Below, one piece after another: positions 37,142-46,575 of a DNA stretch of 64,000 bases. Each line of letters opens with the position of its first letter. Within the stretch, counting starts at the first letter, position 1. Source of the DNA: Fulvimonas soli (GTDB taxonomy: Bacteria; Pseudomonadota; Gammaproteobacteria; Xanthomonadales; Rhodanobacteraceae); NCBI RefSeq assembly GCF_003148905.1, contig NZ_QGHC01000001.1:211128-275127 (forward strand). Reading direction: 5' to 3'. Position numbers and translations under genes: made by a program. The notes beneath the pieces are model-generated. The model was not told the DNA's origin and did no database searches. It was given only the letters and a program-made list of their open reading frames with translations.

Positions 37142-38368
37142 ATGGACACACGTGCCGACGCCGCCGTTCCGGCGGTCCCCTCCGTTTCCGGCGAACCGCG
37201 CACCGCGTTCGCCGTGCTGGGCGCGATCAGCTTCGCGCACCTGCTCAACGACATGATCCAGTCGCTGATCCTGGCGATCTACCCGCTGCTCAAGAGCGGC
37301 TTCGGGCTGAGCTTCGCCCAGGTCGGGCTGATCACGCTGACCTACCAGCTCACCGCCTCGCTGCTGCAGCCGCTGGTGGGGCTGGCGGCCGACCGCCGGC
37401 CGATGCCGTTCTCGCTGCCGGTGGGCATGGGCTTCACCTTGTGCGGCCTGCTGCTGCTGGCCATCGCGCCGAACTTCCCGGTGCTGCTGCTGGCGGCGGC
37501 GCTGGTGGGCACCGGCTCCTCGGTGTTCCACCCGGAATCCTCGCGCGTGGCGCGGCTGGCCTCCGGCGGCCGGCACGGGCTGGCGCAGTCGCTGTTCCAG
37601 GTGGGCGGCAACACCGGCGCCTCGCTGGGGCCGCTGCTGGCGGCGTGGATCATCGTGCCGCACGGCCGCGGCAGCGTGGCCTGGTTCGCGCTGGCCGCGC
37701 TGCTGGCGATGGTGGTGCTGCTGCAGGTGGGACGCTGGTACCGCGCGCAGCACGCCGCCCGCGGGGCGGCGCGGCACGGGCCGGCGGTGGCGCTGTCGCG
37801 CGGGCGCGTGGCCGGCGCGCTGGCCGTGCTCGGCCTGCTGATCTTCTCCAAGTATTTCTACCTGGCCAGCATCAGCAGCTACTACACCTTCTACCTGATC
37901 CACGCCTTCGGCGTGTCGGTGCAGAACGCGCAGGCGCACCTGTTCGTGTTCCTGTTCGCGGTGGCGGCCGGCTCGCTGATCGGCGGGCCGGTGGGCGACC
38001 GCATCGGCCGCAAGTGGGTGATCTGGGCGTCGATCCTGGGCGTGGCGCCGTTCACCCTGCTGCTGCCGCACGCCAACCTGTTCTGGACCGGCGCGCTCAC
38101 CGTGGCGATCGGCCTGGTGCTGTCCTCCGCCTTCTCGGCGATCCTGGTCTACGCGCAGGAGCTGATCCCCGGCCGCGTGGGCATGGTCTCCGGGCTGTTC
38201 TTCGGCTTCGCCTTCGGCATGGGCGGCATCGGCGCGGCGGTGCTGGGCCACCTGGCCGACCTGCGCGGCATCGACTGCGTGTACCGGCTGTGCGCGTGGC
38301 TGCCGCTGATGGGGCTGGTCACCGTGTTCCTGCCCGACATCGAGAGGCCGCGCCGCGCGGTCCGCTGA
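37142..38368 (+). CDS. fsr: MFS efflux transporter, fosmidomycin-resistance (Fsr) type
   Basis: The 408-aa inner-membrane protein has twelve predicted helices. Family signatures are SFAHLLNDMIQSLILAIYPL in TM1, QVGLITLTYQLTASLLQPLV, GTGSSVFHPESSRVARLASG, GGNTGASLGPLLAAWI and GGPVGDRIGRKWVIWASILG. The FHPESSR motif is typical of Fsr-like exporters. Residues 1-20 are a soluble Ala/Val-rich leader. It is divergent from an AraC regulator, an arrangement common for this pump. The physiological substrate is unknown; fosmidomycin export is the E. coli precedent. Confidence 0.9.
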   Translation: MDTRADAAVPAVPSVSGEPRTAFAVLGAISFAHLLNDMIQSLILAIYPLLKSGFGLSFAQVGLITLTYQLTASLLQPLVGLAADRRPMPFSLPVGMGFTLCGLLLLAIAPNFPVLLLAAALVGTGSSVFHPESSRVARLASGGRHGLAQSLFQVGGNTGASLGPLLAAWIIVPHGRGSVAWFALAALLAMVVLLQVGRWYRAQHAARGAARHGPAVALSRGRVAGALAVLGLLIFSKYFYLASISSYYTFYLIHAFGVSVQNAQAHLFVFLFAVAAGSLIGGPVGDRIGRKWVIWASILGVAPFTLLLPHANLFWTGALTVAIGLVLSSAFSAILVYAQELIPGRVGMVSGLFFGFAFGMGGIGAAVLGHLADLRGIDCVYRLCAWLPLMGLVTVFLPDIERPRRAVR

Positions 38369-38395
38369 CCGCGGCGCGCCGGGTCGGCGCGCGTT

Positions 38396-39445
38396 TCAGC
38401 GCGCGCCGACCACCACCGGCTCCGGCTCCAGCCGCACGCCGAACTTCGCCTCGACGCCCGCGATCACGGCCTGCGCCAGCGCCCACAGCTCGGCGCCGCT
38501 GGCGCGGCCGTGGTTGACCAGCACCAGCGCGTGGCGGTTGGAGATGCCGGCGTCGCCCTCGCGGTGGCCCTTGAAGCCGGCGGCCTCGATCAGCCAGGCG
38601 GCGGAGAGTTTCCAGCGGCCGTCGGCGCCGGGCCAGGCGACGAGTCCGGGATGCGCCTGCTTGAGCGCCTCGCCCTGCGCGGCGGGCACGACCGGGTTCT
38701 TGAAGAAGCTGCCGGCGTTGCCGATCACCGCGGGGTCGGGCAGCTTGCGCGTGCGCAGGTGCACCACCGCCTCGGCGACGTGGAAGGGCGCGGGCCGGTC
38801 CACGCCCATGCGCGCCAGTTCCTCGCGGATGCCGGCGTAGTCCAGCCGCAGTCCGCGCGCGCGGGGCAGGGCGAAGCGCACCGCGGTGACGACGTAGCGG
38901 CCCGGCGCGCGCTTGAACGCGGAGTCGCGGTAGGCGAACGCGCAGGCGGCGTTGTCCAGCGAGACCACGCGGCGCTCGCGCACGTCCCAGGCCTCCACGC
39001 TCTCGACGAACTCGGCCACCTCGGTGCCGTAGGCGCCGATGTTCTGGATCGGCGCGGCGCCCACCGTGCCGGGGATCAGGATCAGGTTCTCCAGCCCCGC
39101 GTAGCCCCGGCCCAGCGTCCAGCGCACGAAGTCGTCCCAGCGCTCGCCGGCGGCCACGGCGATGCGCGCGACGTCGCCGTCCTGCTCCACCTGCACGCCG
39201 CGCGTGGCCATCGCCACCACGGTGCCGTCGAAGTCGCCGGCCAGCAACAGGTTGCTGCCCTCGCCCAGCACCAGCAGCGGCCCCGCGCGCACGGCGGGGA
39301 AGTCGAGCAGCTCGGGCAGCTTCGCGGCGTCGCGCACCTCGGCCAGCAGCTTCGCCCTCGCCGCCACGCGCAGCGTGTTGCGGTGGAGCAGCGGCGCGTC
39401 CTCGATCAGCGCGTAGCCGCCCATGTCGATGCGTTCATTCGCCAT
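38396..39445 (-). CDS. murB: UDP-N-acetylenolpyruvoylglucosamine reductase MurB
   Basis: The 349-aa FAD enzyme reduces UDP-GlcNAc-enolpyruvate to UDP-MurNAc in peptidoglycan synthesis. It is the E. coli-like type I form: [11 protein letters not shown] and [18 protein letters not shown] bind FAD, YRDSAFK carries Arg173, and the proton-donating Ser246 is in [12 protein letters not shown]. The C-terminal [10 protein letters not shown] supplies the last active-site glutamate. The start at 39445 overlaps the pyrD stop by 11 nt; a second ATG at 39424 is possible. It is the last gene of a tightly packed leftward run. Confidence 0.94.
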   Translation of the reverse strand: MANERIDMGGYALIEDAPLLHRNTLRVAARAKLLAEVRDAAKLPELLDFPAVRAGPLLVLGEGSNLLLAGDFDGTVVAMATRGVQVEQDGDVARIAVAAGERWDDFVRWTLGRGYAGLENLILIPGTVGAAPIQNIGAYGTEVAEFVESVEAWDVRERRVVSLDNAACAFAYRDSAFKRAPGRYVVTAVRFALPRARGLRLDYAGIREELARMGVDRPAPFHVAEAVVHLRTRKLPDPAVIGNAGSFFKNPVVPAAQGEALKQAHPGLVAWPGADGRWKLSAAWLIEAAGFKGHREGDAGISNRHALVLVNHGRASGAELWALAQAVIAGVEAKFGVRLEPEPVVVGAR

Positions 39446-40472
39446 GATCGGCCTCGCGCTGGCGGCGGATCTCGTCCACGCACTCGGCGACCAGCCGCGG
39501 GCCGCGGTAGACCAGGCCGGAATACAGCTGCACCAGCGCGGCGCCGGCGGCGAGCTTCTCCGCGGCGTCGCCGCCGTCGAGGATGCCGCCGACGCCGACG
39601 ACGGCCACGCGCCCGCCCAGCCGCGCGCGCATGCCGCGCAGCACCGCGGTGGAGCGCGCGAACAGCGGCCGCCCGGACAGGCCGCCGGCCTCGTTGCCGT
39701 GCGGGTCGTTGGCGACGGCGCCATGGTCGACGGTGGTGTTGGTGCAGATCACGCCGTCGACGCCGGCGGCGAGCAGCACCTCGGCGATGCCGTCCAGTTC
39801 CGCCTCGGACAGGTCCGGCGCGATCTTCAGCAGCATCGGCTTGCGTGCGCCGGCGCGCGCGCCGAGCCGTTCCTGCGCCTCGCGCAGGGTGCCGACGAAG
39901 CGGCGCAGGGTCTCCTCCTCCTGCAGGTCGCGCAGGCCCTGCGTGTTGGGCGAGGAGATGTTCACCGTGACGTAGCCGGCGAGCCGGTACACGCGCTCCA
40001 GGCAGAACAGGTAGTCGTCGGCCGCCCGCTCGTTGGGCGTGTCCTTGTTCTTGCCGATGTTGATGCCGAGCACGCCGCGGTAGGCGCTGGCCTGGACGTT
40101 GCGCACCAGCGCGTCCACGCCGGCGTTGTTGAAGCCCATGCGGTTGATGATCGCCTCGTGCCCGGGCAGGCGGAACAGCCGCGGCCGCGGGTTGCCCGGC
40201 TGCGGGCGCGGGGTCACCGTGCCCACCTCGACGAAGCCGAAGCCCAGCGCGCCGAGTTCGTCCAGGTGCTCGGCGTTCTTGTCCAGTCCTGCGGCGAGGC
40301 CGACCGGGTTGGGGAAGCGCAGGCCGAAGGCCTCCACCGGCAGCTCGGCCGGCGCCTGCGCCACCCAGCGCATCAGGCCGCTGCGCCGGGCCACGCCCAG
40401 CGCGTACAGGGTCAGGCCGTGCGCGGTCTCGGCATCCAGCGCGAACAGCAGCGGGCGCAGCAGGTCGTACAT
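39435..40472 (-). CDS. pyrD: Dihydroorotate dehydrogenase, class 2
   Basis: The 345-aa membrane-associated flavoenzyme oxidises dihydroorotate with quinone in pyrimidine synthesis. It has the class 2 N-terminal helix pair ([20 protein letters not shown]), [43 protein letters not shown] and [15 protein letters not shown] with the catalytic serine at 174. [10 protein letters not shown] and the FMN-phosphate loop [20 protein letters not shown] follow. It lies 3 nt after the methyltransferase gene and overlaps murB. Confidence 0.95.
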   Translation of the reverse strand: MYDLLRPLLFALDAETAHGLTLYALGVARRSGLMRWVAQAPAELPVEAFGLRFPNPVGLAAGLDKNAEHLDELGALGFGFVEVGTVTPRPQPGNPRPRLFRLPGHEAIINRMGFNNAGVDALVRNVQASAYRGVLGINIGKNKDTPNERAADDYLFCLERVYRLAGYVTVNISSPNTQGLRDLQEEETLRRFVGTLREAQERLGARAGARKPMLLKIAPDLSEAELDGIAEVLLAAGVDGVICTNTTVDHGAVANDPHGNEAGGLSGRPLFARSTAVLRGMRARLGGRVAVVGVGGILDGGDAAEKLAAGAALVQLYSGLVYRGPRLVAECVDEIRRQREADHGE

Positions 40473-40475
40473 GCG

Positions 40476-41243
40476 TCAGGTCACCTCGCCCGCGAACACG
40501 CGGGTGTCGTAGTCGAAACTTACCGTGCCGTCCACCGCGCAGGTGTCGAACAGCGCGCGCAACGCGCGCTTCATCGGCTCGTGGCGCGGGTGGCCGGGGC
40601 GCGGCGCGTAGGAGGAGGACAGCAGGCGGCCGAGCAGGCCGTCGAAGTCCAGCCGCTGCGCGTGCGCGAAGTGCGCCTCGCCGCGCAGGCCGGTGCCGAA
40701 CCAGGCGCGCATCGAGGCATCGTCCGCGTGGCGCTCGGCCACGGCGGCGTAGTCGGTGCCGTACTCGCGCAGCAGCGCCTCGTAGCCTTCCAGGAACGGC
40801 GTGCCGGCGAGCCGGCGCGAGTTCCACCAGATCGCCGCCAGTCCGCCCGGGCGCAGGATGCGCGCGAACTCGCGCCGCGCGGCCGGCGGGTCGAACCAGT
40901 GGAAGGCCTGCGCCACCGCGACCAGGTCCACGCTGGCGTCGGGCAGGCCGGTGGCGTCGGCGGCGCCGTCCACCGCGCGGAAGCGCGGGTCGCCGCCCAG
41001 CCAGGCCACGGCCGCCTCGCGCATCGGCGCGTTCGGTTCCACCGCGGTGACGCGGTAGCCGGCGTCGAGGAACATCTTCGAGGCGATACCGGTGCCGGCA
41101 CCGACGTCGGCGACCCGCCACGACGGCGACGCGCCCAGCTCGCGCCGCAGCCAGTGGAGCAGGGCGGGCGGGTAGTCGGGGCGGTGGCGCACGTAGTCGG
41201 CGACGCGGTCGCTGAAGCGGCGGGTGGGGTCGTTCGCGCTCAT
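40476..41243 (-). CDS. Class I SAM-dependent methyltransferase
   Basis: The 255-aa protein has a Methyltransf_11 fold: VADVGAGTGIASKMFLDAGY (SAM loop), VTAVEPNAPMREAAVAW, then DLVAVAQAFHWFDPPAARRE and ILRPGGLAAIWWNSRR. It resembles the yeast-Crg1/trans-aconitate-methyltransferase-like group, but the substrate is not predictable. The ATG at 41243 was chosen over the longer frame, which overlaps the SDR gene. It is embedded in the amaB-murB run with gaps of 5 and 3 nt. Confidence 0.87.
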   Translation of the reverse strand: MSANDPTRRFSDRVADYVRHRPDYPPALLHWLRRELGASPSWRVADVGAGTGIASKMFLDAGYRVTAVEPNAPMREAAVAWLGGDPRFRAVDGAADATGLPDASVDLVAVAQAFHWFDPPAARREFARILRPGGLAAIWWNSRRLAGTPFLEGYEALLREYGTDYAAVAERHADDASMRAWFGTGLRGEAHFAHAQRLDFDGLLGRLLSSSYAPRPGHPRHEPMKRALRALFDTCAVDGTVSFDYDTRVFAGEVT

Positions 41244-41248
41244 GGGGT

Positions 41249-42019
41249 TCAGCCCGACAGGCCCTGGCCGCCGTCCACGCACAGCGTCTGGCCGGTGATC
41301 CAGCCGGCGCAGGGCGAGGCGAGGAACAGCGCGGCGTGCGCCACCTCCTCCGGCGTGCCGTAGCGGCCGAACGGGATCTTCGCCAGCGTGGCGGCGTACA
41401 GCGCGGGCTCCTCGCGCCGGCGGCGGTCCCACAGGCCGTCGGGGAACTCGATCGAGCCCGGCGCGATCGCGTTGACCCGGATGCGGTGCCCGGCGAGCGC
41501 CAGCGCCTGCGAGCTCGCGTAGTGGCTGAGCGCCGCCTTCACCGCGGCATAGGGCGCGCCGTGGCGGCGCGGATGGAAGGCGGCGATGGAGCTGGTGTGC
41601 AGGATGCTGGCGTGCGGCGAGCGCCCGAGGTGCGGCAGCGCCTCGCGCGAGGCGCGCACCGCGGCCATCAGGTCCACCTGGAAGCCGGCCAGCCAGCCGT
41701 CGTCGTCGTCCGCGAAGCCGTAGCCGCTGGCGTTGTTGACCAGCACGTCGATGCCGCCCAGCGCGTCCGCGGCGGCGGCGACGTAGGCGCGGATCGCGGC
41801 CGGGTCGGCCAGGTCGCAGGCTTGCGCGTGGACGTCGCCGCCGTGCGCGGCCAGGGCGTGCGCCGTCTCGTCCAGCGCGGCCTGCCCGCGCGCGCAGACC
41901 GATACCGCGGCGCCCGTTCCGGCGAAGGCCAGCGCGATGGCGCGGCCGATGCCCTTGCTGCCGCCGGCGACGACGACGCGCCAGCCGCGGAAATCGAACG
42001 GCGGGGCGGCCGCGCTCAT
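41249..42019 (-). CDS. Short-chain dehydrogenase/reductase
   Basis: The 256-aa NAD(P)-dependent oxidoreductase has the cofactor loop VVAGGSKGIGRAIALAF (residues 16-32), DVLVNNASGYG and the catalytic set Ser143/144 - Tyr157 - Lys161 (HTSSIAAFHPRRHGAPYAAV). VNAIAPGSIEFPDG and a terminal WITGQTLCVDGGQGLSG complete it. It follows the classical SDR length. Its ATG overlaps the phosphoesterase stop (ATGA). The substrate is unknown. Confidence 0.9.
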   Translation of the reverse strand: MSAAAPPFDFRGWRVVVAGGSKGIGRAIALAFAGTGAAVSVCARGQAALDETAHALAAHGGDVHAQACDLADPAAIRAYVAAAADALGGIDVLVNNASGYGFADDDDGWLAGFQVDLMAAVRASREALPHLGRSPHASILHTSSIAAFHPRRHGAPYAAVKAALSHYASSQALALAGHRIRVNAIAPGSIEFPDGLWDRRRREEPALYAATLAKIPFGRYGTPEEVAHAALFLASPCAGWITGQTLCVDGGQGLSG

Positions 42020-42777
42020 GCGGCGGCTCCGCGCGCGGGCGGCGGCATGCGGCCGTGGCGCAGCGCGTGGGCCCACTCGGGGCGGCCGTGCTGCTCGGCG
42101 GCGCGGGCGGACGTCCCGTGGTCGTAGGCCAGCGCCACGTGCATCACCGACCAGCCGTGCGCGCCGCGTTCCACGATCGCATAGCGCGCGTGCGGCGTGC
42201 CGGCCTCCATCACGTGCGGGTAGGGCTGGTCCCAGGCGTAGGCCGGCAGGCCCACGCTGCCGGGATTGACCACCAGCCGCCCGTCGGGCAGCTGCACGCT
42301 GCGCGGCAGGTGGGTGTGGCCGCAGAGGATCAGCCCGGCGTCGGCGTCGCCGGCGCGTTCGGCCACCTTGTCCGGCGCGGCGGGACGGGCGCCGGCGGCG
42401 TCCACGTCCTCGAGGAAATACTCCAGGTCGCTGCGCGGCGTGCCGTGGCACAGCAGCACGTCCTCGCCCAGGCGCAGCGCGGCCGGCAGCGCGCGCAGCC
42501 AGTCGAGCGCGGCGTCGTCCAGGCGGCCGCGCGCGTAGGCGTCGGAGGCGCCCATCCGTTCCGGCGCCTGTTCGAGCAGCTGGCGCTCGTGGTTGCCGCG
42601 GATGGTCGGCAGGTCCAGCGCCATCAGCCGCCGCGCGGTCTCGGCGGGGAACAGCGGGCCGGAGAGGATGTCGCCGAGGTTGACCACGAGCTCGCAGCCG
42701 CGCCGCGCGACGTCGGCCAGCACCGCGTCCAGCGCCGGCAGGTTGCCGTGGATGTCGGAGAGCGCGGCGATGCGCAC
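42016..42777 (-). CDS. Metallophosphoesterase (YfcE/MPP-like)
   Basis: The 253-aa calcineurin-like phosphoesterase shows all metal-binding motifs in order: DIHGN (residues 8-12), GD with Asp36, GNHE (61-64), CHG and GHTH. The VVNPGSVGLP segment typical of the YfcE/Aq1665 group is also present. It likely hydrolyses a phosphodiester or phosphomonoester in the cytoplasm. The C-terminal 30 residues are variable and Arg/His/Pro-rich. It lies 21 nt after the DUF4440-type gene. Confidence 0.89.
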   Translation of the reverse strand: MRIAALSDIHGNLPALDAVLADVARRGCELVVNLGDILSGPLFPAETARRLMALDLPTIRGNHERQLLEQAPERMGASDAYARGRLDDAALDWLRALPAALRLGEDVLLCHGTPRSDLEYFLEDVDAAGARPAAPDKVAERAGDADAGLILCGHTHLPRSVQLPDGRLVVNPGSVGLPAYAWDQPYPHVMEAGTPHARYAIVERGAHGWSVMHVALAYDHGTSARAAEQHGRPEWAHALRHGRMPPPARGAAA

Positions 42778-42798
42778 GGTGGCGTGTCCTCGTGGCGG

Positions 42799-43176
42799 TC
42801 AGGCGGGCGGCAGCGGCGTGCCCTGGTGGAACAGCAGCCGCCAGCCGCCGTCCTCCCGGCGCCAGGTGGAGCTGCGCAGGGCGCGGCGGCGCTGCGGCCG
42901 GCCGTCCTGCAGGCGGGTGACGTCCGATTCGTAGAGCAGGATCACGCAGTCGCCCGAGGCCTCGATCCATGCCAGCGGCTGCAGCGCGAAGCCGGCCACC
43001 GGCGTGGCGGCCAGCGCGTCGAGCACGTCCCCGCGCGCGTACAACCGGCCGCTCTGGCCGATCTCGCGGAAGACGGGCGACAGCAGCCGCTCCATCGCGG
43101 CGCGGTCGGCGTCGCGCTGCGCGGCGACCAGCGCGTGCTCGCCGTCGAGTATCGCCTGGCGGTCGGCTTCTTCCAT
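42799..43176 (-). CDS. NTF2-like / DUF4440-type protein
   Basis: The 125-aa protein has the small cone-like fold pattern of SnoaL/DUF4440 proteins: an N-terminal helix EADRQAILDGEHALVAAQRD, AAMERLLSPVFREIGQSGRL and the closing strands SSTWRREDGGWRLLFHQGTP. The family includes ketosteroid-isomerase-like enzymes and proteins of unknown role. The ATG at 43176 was preferred to one at 43221 because GGAG precedes it and the upstream 15 residues are an Arg-rich extension. Confidence 0.8.
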   Translation of the reverse strand: MEEADRQAILDGEHALVAAQRDADRAAMERLLSPVFREIGQSGRLYARGDVLDALAATPVAGFALQPLAWIEASGDCVILLYESDVTRLQDGRPQRRRALRSSTWRREDGGWRLLFHQGTPLPPA

Positions 43177-43231
43177 CGCGGCGGCTCCGGGAAGTCGCGT
43201 GCGCCGGCGCGGCCGGCGCACGCGCGGTCGG

Positions 43232-44767
43232 TCAGAGGTCGAACTTGATGCCCTGCGCCAGCGGCAGCGCGTCGGAGTAGTTGATGGTGTTGGTCTGCCG
43301 GCGCATGTAGGCCTGCCAGGCGGTGGAGCCGGATTCGCGGCCGCCGCCGGTCTCCTTCTCGCCGCCGAAGGCGCCGCCGATCTCCGCGCCGGAGGTGCCG
43401 ATGTTGACGTTGGCGATGCCGCAGTCGCTGCCGGCCGCCGAGAGGTACTGCTCGGCCGCCTTCAGGTCCTGCGTGAAGATCGCCGAGGACAGGCCCTGCG
43501 GCACGGCGTTCTGCATGGCGATGGCCTCGTCCAGCGTCTTGAACGGCATCACGTAGAGGATCGGCGCGAAGGTCTCGGTCTGCACCACTTCGTGGCCGTT
43601 GTCCAGGCCGGCGACGATGGTCGGCAGCACGAAGTTGCCCTTGCGGTCGGCCAGCGCCGCGCCGCCGGTGAGCACCTTGCCGCCCGCGGCCCTGGCCTGC
43701 TCGATGGCGGCGAGGTAGGCCTGCACGGCCTCGGGGCTGTTGAGCGGGCCCATCAGCGTCTTCGGGTCGGTCGGGTCGCCGATCTTGCCTTCGACCTGCT
43801 TGTAGGCGGCGACCAGCTTCTGCGTCACGTCGTCGACGATCGACTCGTGCACGAACAGCCGGCGCGTGGTGGTGCAGCGCTGGCCGGCGGTGCCCACCGC
43901 GCCGAACACGATGGCGGGGATGGCCAGCTTCAGGTCGGCGCTCTCGTCCAGGATGATCGCGTTGTTGCCGCCCAGCTCCAGCAGCGAGCGGCCCATGCGC
44001 CTGGCCACGCGCTCGCCGACGAGGCGGCCCACCCTGGTCGAGCCGGTGAAGCTGATCAGCGGGATGCGCCTGTCGTCGACGAAGTTCTGCGACAGCTCGG
44101 TGCCGGCGTCGTTGAACAGGAAGAAGATGTCCGGGAAGCCGCCGGCCTTCAGCGCCTCGTTGCAGATCTTCATGGTGGCGACCGCCGACAGCGGGGTCTT
44201 CGGCGAGGGCTTCCAGATGCACACGTCGCCGCAGACGGCGGCGAGGAAGGCGTTCCACGACCACACCGCCACCGGGAAGTTGAACGCGCTGATGATCCCG
44301 ACCAGGCCCAGCGGGTGCCACTGCTCGTACATGCGGTGGCCGGGGCGCTCGGAGTGCATGGTGTAGCCGTACAGCATGCGGCTCTGGCCCACCGCGAAGT
44401 CGGCGATGTCGATCATCTCCTGCACCTCGCCGTCGCCCTCGGGCTTGATCTTGCCCATCTCCAGCGCGACCAGCGAGCCCAGCGCGTCCTTGTGCCGGCG
44501 CAGCGCCTCGCCGCACAGGCGCACCGCCTCGCCGCGCCGCGGCGCCGGCGTGGCGCGCCAGACCTTGAAGGCCTCCTGCGCGCGCCGGACGATGGTCTCG
44601 TAGTCGGCGGCGCTGGAAGCGTGCACGCGGGCGATCGCCTCGCCGGTGGCCGGGTTCGCCGGCGCCAGCGTGCCGGCGTCCGTGGTGGACGACCATTCGC
44701 CGTCGCCGAGATAGGTGCCGGAGTTGGTCTCGGCCAGGCCGAGCGCCGCGAGGATGGCGTGGGACAT
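43232..44767 (-). CDS. amaB: L-aminoadipate-semialdehyde / piperideine-6-carboxylate dehydrogenase (ALDH7, antiquitin type)
   Basis: The 511-aa NAD-dependent aldehyde dehydrogenase belongs to the antiquitin family, which oxidises aminoadipate semialdehyde in lysine catabolism. Family-specific segments are [55 protein letters not shown] and [13 protein letters not shown]. The general base is Glu264 in LELGGNN and the nucleophile is Cys298 in [12 protein letters not shown]. The ATG at 44767 has an ideal AGGAG 5 nt upstream. A perfect inverted repeat at 44812-44828 lies 45 nt upstream as candidate operator. It is the first gene of a seven-gene leftward run. Confidence 0.92.
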   Translation of the reverse strand: MSHAILAALGLAETNSGTYLGDGEWSSTTDAGTLAPANPATGEAIARVHASSAADYETIVRRAQEAFKVWRATPAPRRGEAVRLCGEALRRHKDALGSLVALEMGKIKPEGDGEVQEMIDIADFAVGQSRMLYGYTMHSERPGHRMYEQWHPLGLVGIISAFNFPVAVWSWNAFLAAVCGDVCIWKPSPKTPLSAVATMKICNEALKAGGFPDIFFLFNDAGTELSQNFVDDRRIPLISFTGSTRVGRLVGERVARRMGRSLLELGGNNAIILDESADLKLAIPAIVFGAVGTAGQRCTTTRRLFVHESIVDDVTQKLVAAYKQVEGKIGDPTDPKTLMGPLNSPEAVQAYLAAIEQARAAGGKVLTGGAALADRKGNFVLPTIVAGLDNGHEVVQTETFAPILYVMPFKTLDEAIAMQNAVPQGLSSAIFTQDLKAAEQYLSAAGSDCGIANVNIGTSGAEIGGAFGGEKETGGGRESGSTAWQAYMRRQTNTINYSDALPLAQGIKFDL

Positions 44768-44811
44768 TTCGACTCCTGGAATTAAGCCGCGCTGCATGGA
44801 TGCGGCGTGCT

Positions 44812-44828
44812 GAATGAAACCTTCATTC
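44812..44828. promoter_or_regulatory. TetR-type operator candidate upstream of amaB
   Basis: GAATGAA (44812-44818), ACC spacer, TTCATTC (44822-44828): a perfect 7-bp inverted repeat, AT-rich against a GC-rich background. It lies 45-61 nt upstream of amaB and 103 nt before the divergent sulfotransferase gene. Operators of TetR-type regulators of acyl-CoA or amino-acid catabolism have this form; no tetR gene is in the window. Confidence 0.6.
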
Positions 44829-44895
44829 TAGCAGGACGCAGATCGGTCCCTCAGGGGGTGCCATTAGTAACCGTAATCGATGCACGGTGGACACC

Positions 44896-44901
44896 TATAA
44901 T
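44896..44901 (+). promoter_or_regulatory. Candidate -10 box of the TPR-sulfotransferase gene
   Basis: A perfect TATAAT hexamer lies 30 nt before the ATG at 44931. I do not see a good -35 hexamer 16-18 nt upstream, so an activator may be needed or this may be chance. Confidence 0.4.
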
Positions 44902-44930
44902 CGGATGCTTGTTTTTGCAGGGAGAGCGGT

Positions 44931-46535
44931 ATGTCCGGATGCGCCAGGCGTGCCGATGCCAGGAGTGCGGAACGGCTGCGCGGTCTGCCGGCCATGGCGC
45001 TGCGCCTCTACAGGGAGGCCGAGACGGCGCTCGCCGGGCGCCGCCCGGACGTTGCCGAGCGCGCGCTGATCAGCATGCTCGCGGCGGCTCCGCGAAGCGT
45101 CGATGCCTTGCGGCTGCTCGGCCGCGTGCGGTTGCTGCAGGGCGATGCCGCCGAGGCGGTGAAACTCTTGCTGCGGGCCTCCTGGATGGAGCCCACGGAT
45201 GCGTTCGTGCAGGTGGAACTCGGCATCGCGCAGTTCGAGCAGGGCGAGACGAAGGCTGCGCTGTCTTCCATGAAGAAAGCCTGCGAGCTGGAGCCGGGCC
45301 TGGCCGCGGCATGGTTCAACCGGGGAAGGATGCTCAGGCTGAGCGGCGATGCCGCCGCGGCCGGCGAAGCGCTGCAACGGGCGCTGGCGGTGGACCGGGA
45401 GCATGTGCCCGCGCGCCTTCTTCTCGCCGAGGTACTGACCGGCCACGGCGACGCGGATGCGGCGGTGGCCCACTACCGGCACATCCTGCGCCGCCACCCG
45501 GAGCATGCCCAGGCCTGGCACGGACTGGCCAATCTCAAGACCGAGAAGCTCGGTGCCGAGGATGTCGGCCGGCTGCGCGCTGCGCTGGGCCGCCGCGGCA
45601 CCGGCGACGAGGCGCGCGTCGCGCTCGGGTTCGCGCTGGCCAAGGCGTTGGAGGACCAGGGCAGCTACGCCGAGGCGTTCGACACCCTGGAGTGGGCCAA
45701 TGCTCTCAAGCGCAAGAGCATGCCGTGGGACAAGGAGGCCATGACCCGCCATGTGGATGCGATCCTGCACGCCTTCGGAACACCGGCGCGCGCGGCATCC
45801 GACTCGAGGCTGGGCGAGGAAGCCATCTTCGTGGTCAGCCTGCCGCGGTCGGGATCGTCGCTGGTCGAGCAGATAGTGGCTTCGCACCCGGCGGTCGAGG
45901 GCGGTGGCGAGCTGCTCGATCTCCAGCAAATCATCGATGCAGAGTCGGCGCGGCGCGGCAAGCCGTTTCCATCGTGGGTGGCGGAGACGGGGCCGCAGGA
46001 CTGGGAAAGGCTGGGGCGCGACTATCTGGCGCGTACCGCGAGCCTGCGCGCGCGCAAGCCGAAATCCACCGACAAGAATCTGGTCAACTGGCAGCTGGTC
46101 GGCGCCGCGATGGCCATGCTGCCGGGAGCGCGCGTCATCAATTGCCGGCGGGACCCGCTGGAGACCTCGATCTCCTGCTTCGCACAGCTTTTTACCAGCG
46201 GCAACGGCTTCAGCTATTCGCAGGAGGACATGGCAAGCTACTGCAAGGACTATGCACGCCTGTCCGCGCATTGGCTGCGCCTGTTTCCCGGCCGCTTCTT
46301 CGAGCACGTGCACGAATCGCTGCATGCCGACCCGCAGCGGGCCATCCGGCGGCTGCTGGAGGCGGCGGGGCTCGATTTCGATCCGGCGTGTCTGGAGTTC
46401 CACCGCACGCGGCGCGAAGTGCGCACGGCAAGCGCCATCCAGGTACGCCGGCCGTTGTTCGTGGGCCCTTCGCGAAGTGACAGGTACGGCAGCAAGCTGG
46501 ACGGGCTGAAGGCCTTGCTCGCTTCAGGCGACTGA
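44931..46535 (+). CDS. TPR-repeat sulfotransferase family protein
   Basis: The 534-aa protein has about six tetratricopeptide repeats (residues 25-240; for example AWFNRGRMLRLSGDAAAAGE and ALQRALAVDREHVPARLLLA). A C-terminal sulfotransferase domain follows, with the PAPS 5'-phosphate loop FVVSLPRSGSSLVEQIVASH around residues 301-320 and the 3'-phosphate-side NCRRDPLETSISCFAQLF. GGGSW-like Asn/Ser motifs are absent. Such proteins transfer sulfate from PAPS to protein or glycan; the acceptor is unknown. GGGAGAG precedes the ATG. Codon use is visibly less GC-biased at third positions than in neighbouring genes, a hint of different origin. Confidence 0.9.
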   Translation: MSGCARRADARSAERLRGLPAMALRLYREAETALAGRRPDVAERALISMLAAAPRSVDALRLLGRVRLLQGDAAEAVKLLLRASWMEPTDAFVQVELGIAQFEQGETKAALSSMKKACELEPGLAAAWFNRGRMLRLSGDAAAAGEALQRALAVDREHVPARLLLAEVLTGHGDADAAVAHYRHILRRHPEHAQAWHGLANLKTEKLGAEDVGRLRAALGRRGTGDEARVALGFALAKALEDQGSYAEAFDTLEWANALKRKSMPWDKEAMTRHVDAILHAFGTPARAASDSRLGEEAIFVVSLPRSGSSLVEQIVASHPAVEGGGELLDLQQIIDAESARRGKPFPSWVAETGPQDWERLGRDYLARTASLRARKPKSTDKNLVNWQLVGAAMAMLPGARVINCRRDPLETSISCFAQLFTSGNGFSYSQEDMASYCKDYARLSAHWLRLFPGRFFEHVHESLHADPQRAIRRLLEAAGLDFDPACLEFHRTRREVRTASAIQVRRPLFVGPSRSDRYGSKLDGLKALLASGD

Positions 46536-46575
46536 ATGCGCGACGGTCCGCAGAAGTCCGTCGCCTGCGGGGTAT

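Noticed and set aside
36224..38251. A 675-aa leftward frame covering the AraC gene and the MFS gene
   Set aside because: Only the last 259 codons match AraC; the rest is the antisense of the MFS coding sequence, a common artefact at this GC content.
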